A program made the position numbers and the translations under genes. A DNA stretch of 14,745 bases, taken from Candidatus Saccharimonadota bacterium (GTDB lineage: Bacteria > Patescibacteriota > Saccharimonadia > Saccharimonadales > Saccharimonadaceae). Location of the stretch: positions 1 through 14,745 of the forward strand of contig JAGOZV010000009.1 of the NCBI GenBank assembly GCA_018064165.1, read 5' to 3'. Below are positions 11,868 through 14,745 of this stretch, in pieces (the first letter of the stretch is position 1; each line of letters starts with the position of its first letter). Under the pieces are notes generated by a model. The model was not told the DNA's origin and searched no databases. It saw nothing but the letters and a program-made list of their open reading frames with translations.

Positions 11868-12257
11868 ATGGCAGAAGCAAAAACAAGTCGTAAAAAGCAG
11901 CGCCGATCAGTTCCATCTGGTCAGCTACACGTTCAAGCGACATTTAATAATACAATTATTACCTTCACAGACAAAAAAGGTAATGTACTGACTTCATCTA
12001 GCGCAGGTGCGTCAGGTTTTCGTGGTAGCAAAAAGGGTACAGCTTATGCTGCACAGGTCGCCGCCGAGAAAGCAATAGAAAATGCAAAAAATCTTTACGG
12101 AATTAAATCTGTTGAAGTATTTGTAAAAGGCGTAGGAATGGGTCGCGATTCTGCAATTCGTTCATTGACGAACTACGATATTTCAGTTGAAAGCATTAAA
12201 GACGTAACAGGTATTCCACACGGTGGCGTACGTCCACGCAAGATAAGGAGGCCTTAA
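11868..12257 (+). CDS. rpsK: 30S ribosomal protein S11 (uS11)
   Basis: S11 shapes the 30S platform near the mRNA exit and E site. The 129-residue length is normal. Visible segments are HVQATFNNTIITFTDKKGNV (21-40), SSAGASGFRGSKKGT (44-58), VEVFVKGVGMGRDSAIRSL (82-100) and DVTGIPHGGVRPRK (112-125). The near-universal HNGC element, where E. coli Asn119 becomes isoaspartate, reads HGGV here: G119 replaces Asn and V121 replaces Cys. GPGSGR is replaced by GVGMGR. The ribosome site AGGAAAGGA is ideal. The 12244-12250 AAGGAGG within its last codons serves rpsD. Confidence 0.98.
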   Translation: MAEAKTSRKKQRRSVPSGQLHVQATFNNTIITFTDKKGNVLTSSSAGASGFRGSKKGTAYAAQVAAEKAIENAKNLYGIKSVEVFVKGVGMGRDSAIRSLTNYDISVESIKDVTGIPHGGVRPRKIRRP

Positions 12258-12260
12258 GTT

Positions 12261-12887
12261 ATGGCTAGAGATACATCACCAATTGTAAAGCAAAGTCGTC
12301 GCGAAGGTTACGCTTTGCACCCTAAGGCAGCTAAAGTACTTGCAAAGAAAACCGGTATTCCCGGACAGCATGCACATTCTAGACAGGGTAAAAGTAGCCT
12401 ATACTTAATTCAATTACGCGAAAAACAAAAAGTTCGCCGTACTTATGGGTTGCTAGAAAAGCAATTTGCCCGTTTGTATAAAGAAGCCGACAGATCAAGC
12501 AACCAAGGTATTCTTCCGGGTGAACTTCTACTTCAATTTTTAGAAAGAAGACTAGATAATGTTATCTATCGCGCTGGTTTTGCCAGTAGTCGTAGGGCTG
12601 CACGTCAATTAGTTGGCCACGGTCATTTCATGTTAAACGGCCGAAGAGTAGATATTCCGTCAATCCGCGTAAAAGCTGGAGACGTAATTACACTTCGTGA
12701 TAAAAGTAAGAATTCAGCTTACTTTATCAATATAAAAGATGTTTTAGATAATTCATTTCAAGGCCCATTGAGTTGGCTAAAAAGTGATCCTAAAAAAGTT
12801 TCTGTTACTATTACAGGCTTGCCAAAGCGTGAAGAAGCAGAAGCAGATATTAATGAACAGTTAATCGTTGAGTATTACTCAAGGTAA
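12261..12887 (+). CDS. rpsD: 30S ribosomal protein S4 (uS4)
   Basis: S4 nucleates 30S assembly, lines the mRNA entry channel and in E. coli represses the alpha operon. The 208-residue length is normal. The N-terminal part (MARDTSPIVKQSRREG, then IPGQHAHSRQG) lacks the cysteines that bind zinc in some homologues. The S4 RNA-binding domain shows RLDNVIYRAGFASSRRAARQ (97-116), VGHGHFMLNGRRVDIPSIRV (118-137) and AGDVITLRD (139-147). The end, VEYYSR, is the family terminus. It is preceded by a perfect AAGGAGG 10 bases upstream. No alpha-operon pseudoknot leader can be placed, because rpsM starts 2 bases after rpmJ. Confidence 0.98.
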   Translation: MARDTSPIVKQSRREGYALHPKAAKVLAKKTGIPGQHAHSRQGKSSLYLIQLREKQKVRRTYGLLEKQFARLYKEADRSSNQGILPGELLLQFLERRLDNVIYRAGFASSRRAARQLVGHGHFMLNGRRVDIPSIRVKAGDVITLRDKSKNSAYFINIKDVLDNSFQGPLSWLKSDPKKVSVTITGLPKREEAEADINEQLIVEYYSR

Positions 12888-12891
12888 GGAG
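12886..12891 (+). promoter_or_regulatory. Shine-Dalgarno site deciding the rpoA start
   Basis: AAGGAG overlaps the rpsD stop codon and lies 6 bases before ATG 12898. This supports 12898 rather than the in-frame ATG at 12868, which lies inside rpsD and would add ten residues with no family similarity. Confidence 0.85.
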
Positions 12892-12897
12892 CTAAGT

Positions 12898-13821
12898 ATG
12901 ACAAAAGTTATTCATAATCCAGCACTAGCTAATGTAGATGTCCTAAGTGACACTATGGCAACCTTTGAAATTGCACCATTACATACTGGCTACGGCAATA
13001 CACTTGGTAACAGTTTACGTCGTGTTCTTCTTTCAAGTATTGAAGGATCTTCAGTTGTCGCCTTTAAAATAGACGGCGCTACTCACGAATTTACAACTGT
13101 TCCAGGTATAAAAGAAGATGTCATTGACATTATGCTTAATATTAAAAATATTCGTATTAAATCTCATAGTGACGAACCAGTTGAATTACGCTTAGAAAAA
13201 AGTGGCAACGGTACCGTTACGGCTGGCGACATTAAGCCAAATGCAGATATAGAAGTAATTAACCCAGAGCAAGTTATAGCAACTATCGACGATCCAAAAG
13301 GAAAATTGGCAATTGATTTTGTTGTAGACACTGGCCGCGGCTACAAAACCATTAAAGAATCTAGCGACGAGCGTCTTTATACAGACATGATTGCTATAGA
13401 TGCAATGTTTAGCCCAGTACTTAGGGTTCGCTACAAAGTTGACGGCACTCGTGTTGGGCAAAATTCTAATCTAGAGAAGCTATCTTTAACAGTAGAAACA
13501 GATGGCACAATTACGCCACAAGCCGCATTTGAAGAAGCAGCAGCTATTTTAGTCAATCAGTATACCGCTTTAGCAGGAGCAACTCAGGTAGAGGCTGCGC
13601 CTACTTTAGGTCAGCATAGTGCCGACGAAGACAGCGAGCTAGAAACTTCTATTGAAGACTTGAATTTAAGCGCTCGTACGTCTAACGCTTTAATAAATAA
13701 CGAAATTCGTGTTGTACGCGACCTAGTTACTTTAAGCGAACAAGATTTACGTGAACTTAAAGGTTTTGGCTCTAAAGCTTTAGACGAAGTTAAAGATAAA
13801 TTGGCGGAATTGGAGCTTTAA
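12898..13821 (+). CDS. rpoA: DNA-directed RNA polymerase subunit alpha
   Basis: RpoA dimerises to start RNA polymerase assembly, and its C-terminal domain contacts promoter UP elements and activators. The 307-residue product (from ATG 12898) is near the usual 310-330. The N-terminal domain shows IAPLHTGYGNTLGNSLRRVL (25-44), the assembly signature. A linker follows QVEAAPTLGQ, then the C-terminal helix-hairpin-helix domain with DLNLSARTSNALI and LRELKGFGSKALDEVKDKL. By alignment the DNA-contacting R265 and N268 and the GxK of the E. coli domain are kept, while C269 is Ala and S299 is Ala. It sits between rpsD and rplQ as usual. Confidence 0.98.
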   Translation: MTKVIHNPALANVDVLSDTMATFEIAPLHTGYGNTLGNSLRRVLLSSIEGSSVVAFKIDGATHEFTTVPGIKEDVIDIMLNIKNIRIKSHSDEPVELRLEKSGNGTVTAGDIKPNADIEVINPEQVIATIDDPKGKLAIDFVVDTGRGYKTIKESSDERLYTDMIAIDAMFSPVLRVRYKVDGTRVGQNSNLEKLSLTVETDGTITPQAAFEEAAAILVNQYTALAGATQVEAAPTLGQHSADEDSELETSIEDLNLSARTSNALINNEIRVVRDLVTLSEQDLRELKGFGSKALDEVKDKLAELEL

Positions 13822-13822
13822 G

Positions 13823-14263
13823 ATGCACAGACACGGATATAAAGGAAGGAAATTTGGCCGCGAACGCGATCAGCGTCGTGCGCTAATGAAAGGACTAGCT
13901 TCTAGTTTAGTAGAGTATCAATCTATTGAAACCACTTTGCCAAAAGCTAAAGAATTAGTCCCTTACATTGAAAAATTAATTACCAAGGCTAAAAAAGGTG
14001 GTTTGCACAATCGTCGTCAAGTTATGGCAGGTCTTTCTACAAAAGAAGTCGCAGACAAGCTTATGGACGAAATTGCACCAAAATTAACTGGGCGCACAAG
14101 TGGACATGTACGCGTAACACGCACTCGTGTACGAGTTGGCGACGGTGCTGAAATGGCTACTATAGAGTTTGTCGACGATCTAACTTCTTCTGCAAAAGAA
14201 AGCAAGGTAGAGGCGCCAAAAGCAAAAGCTGAAGCGAAACCAGCTAGCAAGGAGCAAGCATAA
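13823..14263 (+). CDS. rplQ: 50S ribosomal protein L17 (bL17)
   Basis: L17 lies by the exit tunnel on the solvent side of the 50S. The 146-residue product shows MHRHGYKGRKFGR (1-13), FGRERDQRRALMKGLASSLV (11-30), a helix with TTLPKAKELVPYIEKLIT, then GRTSGHVRVTRTRVRVGDGA. After about residue 122 it has a low-complexity lysine/alanine/glutamate tail (KAKAEAKPASKEQA), longer than the 116-127 residues common in the family. The tail codons contain AAGGAG, which serves rplM, and the stop overlaps the rplM start as TAATG. rplQ starts one base after rpoA. Confidence 0.97.
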   Translation: MHRHGYKGRKFGRERDQRRALMKGLASSLVEYQSIETTLPKAKELVPYIEKLITKAKKGGLHNRRQVMAGLSTKEVADKLMDEIAPKLTGRTSGHVRVTRTRVRVGDGAEMATIEFVDDLTSSAKESKVEAPKAKAEAKPASKEQA

Positions 14264-14706
14264 TGTCAAACTTTAAAACATATTCACAAAAACCCGCAGA
14301 AGTAGAACGCCGTTGGGTACTAATTGATGCTAAAGACGCACCATTGGGCCGTATTGCAAACATCGTTTCAAAACATCTTATTGGTAAATACAAGCCAACT
14401 TACACTCCTCATGTAGACGGCGGCGATTACGTTGTTGTTATTAACGCAGCCGAGCTTGTCGTAACTGGCGCAAAAGAAACCGACAAAATGTATCACAGTT
14501 ATTCTGGCTTTCCTGGAGGATTAAAATCTGCAAGCTTGAAAGAGCTACGCGAAAAATATCCAGAGCGAATAATTGAAGAAGCTGTGAAGGGAATGATTCC
14601 TAAAAATAAATTGTCTCCCGACCGAATGAAACGATTAAAAGTTTTTGCCGGCGAAGAGCACGATCACACTGCACAAAAACCAGAGAAAGTAGAGGTTAAA
14701 TTATAG
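14263..14706 (+). CDS. rplM: 50S ribosomal protein L13 (uL13)
   Basis: L13 is an early 50S assembly protein. The 147-residue length is normal. Visible segments are KTYSQKPAEVERRWVLIDAK (5-24), PLGRIANIVSKHLIGKYKPT (27-46), GDYVVVINA (54-62), a TDKMYHSYSGFPGGLK stretch (73-88) and EEAVKGMIPKNKL (105-117). In E. coli rplM-rpsI is a separate operon; here it follows rplQ with a one-base overlap, as in other bacteria that join these units. The stop is TAG. Confidence 0.98.
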   Translation: MSNFKTYSQKPAEVERRWVLIDAKDAPLGRIANIVSKHLIGKYKPTYTPHVDGGDYVVVINAAELVVTGAKETDKMYHSYSGFPGGLKSASLKELREKYPERIIEEAVKGMIPKNKLSPDRMKRLKVFAGEEHDHTAQKPEKVEVKL

Positions 14707-14707
14707 T

Positions 14708-14745
14708 ATGGCTGAAAAGAAATACTTTTACGGCTTAGGCCGAAG
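14708..14745 (+). CDS. rpsI: 30S ribosomal protein S9 (uS9), 5' end only
   Basis: Only the first 12 full codons are present (MAEKKYFYGLGR), and the frame runs off the window. The start resembles the S9 N-terminus, where an aromatic pair is followed by GTGRRK, and the place directly after rplM is the standard one. It begins one base after the rplM TAG, with AGAGG (14691-14695) upstream. S9's C-terminal tail reaches the P-site tRNA, but that part is outside the window. Confidence 0.88.
   Translation, partial: MAEKKYFYGLGR

Noticed and set aside
12868..12897. Upstream in-frame ATG of rpoA at 12868
   Set aside because: It lies inside rpsD, adds ten residues without similarity, and AAGGAG at 12886-12891 points clearly to ATG 12898.
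1..14745. UGA recoding (UGA as Gly, as in Gracilibacteria and SR1)
   Set aside because: All ribosomal frames are complete under the standard code with glycines encoded by GGN and no in-frame TGA.
1..14745. CRISPR array, tRNA, rRNA or attachment site
   Set aside because: No regularly spaced repeats, no tRNA cloverleaf or rRNA sequence was found; the gaps are too short and are accounted for above.

Overview
This window is a long ribosomal-protein superoperon (S10-spc-alpha plus rplM-rpsI) from a bacterium that most resembles the Candidate Phyla Radiation (Patescibacteria), probably Candidatus Saccharibacteria (TM7). The reasons are the absence of rpmD (L30) between rpsE and rplO, cysteine-free forms of S14 and L36, a short L24, A+T-rich sequence, very tight gene packing and the standard genetic code. 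The phylum call is inference; identification of the individual ribosomal genes is near certain from their sequences.

Layout. Positions 1-344 hold rpsJ, followed by a perfect 11-bp hairpin (381-407) that can end transcription. Positions 425-727 hold one gene on the minus strand: an unrecognised 100-residue protein with a lysine/alanine-rich histone-H1-like tail and one membrane helix. It splits rpsJ from the rest of the S10 cluster. Positions 728-1019 are a divergent control region with candidate promoters for both directions, several palindromes and a possible 20-codon leader ORF overlapping rplC. From 1020 to 9462 run rplC, rplD, rplW, rplB, rpsS, rplV, rpsC, rplP, rpmC, rpsQ, rplN, rplX, rplE, rpsN, rpsH, rplF, rplR, rpsE and rplO, with gaps of 16 bases or fewer and many TAATG stop/start overlaps. 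A strong hairpin (about 9476-9523) separates rplO from secY (9572-10984). The usual adk and map genes are missing after secY. A good promoter at 11014-11042 then drives infA, rpmJ, rpsM, rpsK, rpsD, rpoA, rplQ, rplM and the first codons of rpsI, which runs off the end.

How it works together: all plus-strand genes make ribosomal subunits, translation initiation factor IF-1, the RNA polymerase alpha subunit or the SecY translocon, so the window is a growth-rate-controlled block for protein synthesis and export. Internal signals before rplC, secY and infA suggest at least four transcription units: one ending with rpsJ, then those starting at rplC, secY and infA.

No mobile element, CRISPR array, tRNA or rRNA gene was seen. 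The most notable observations are the inverted tail-plus-membrane-anchor gene inside the S10 cluster, near-complete loss of cysteine (one Cys in roughly 4,650 residues), recurrent C-terminal KE(T/S)K tails whose codons supply the next gene's Shine-Dalgarno site, and an infA with two competing start contexts.
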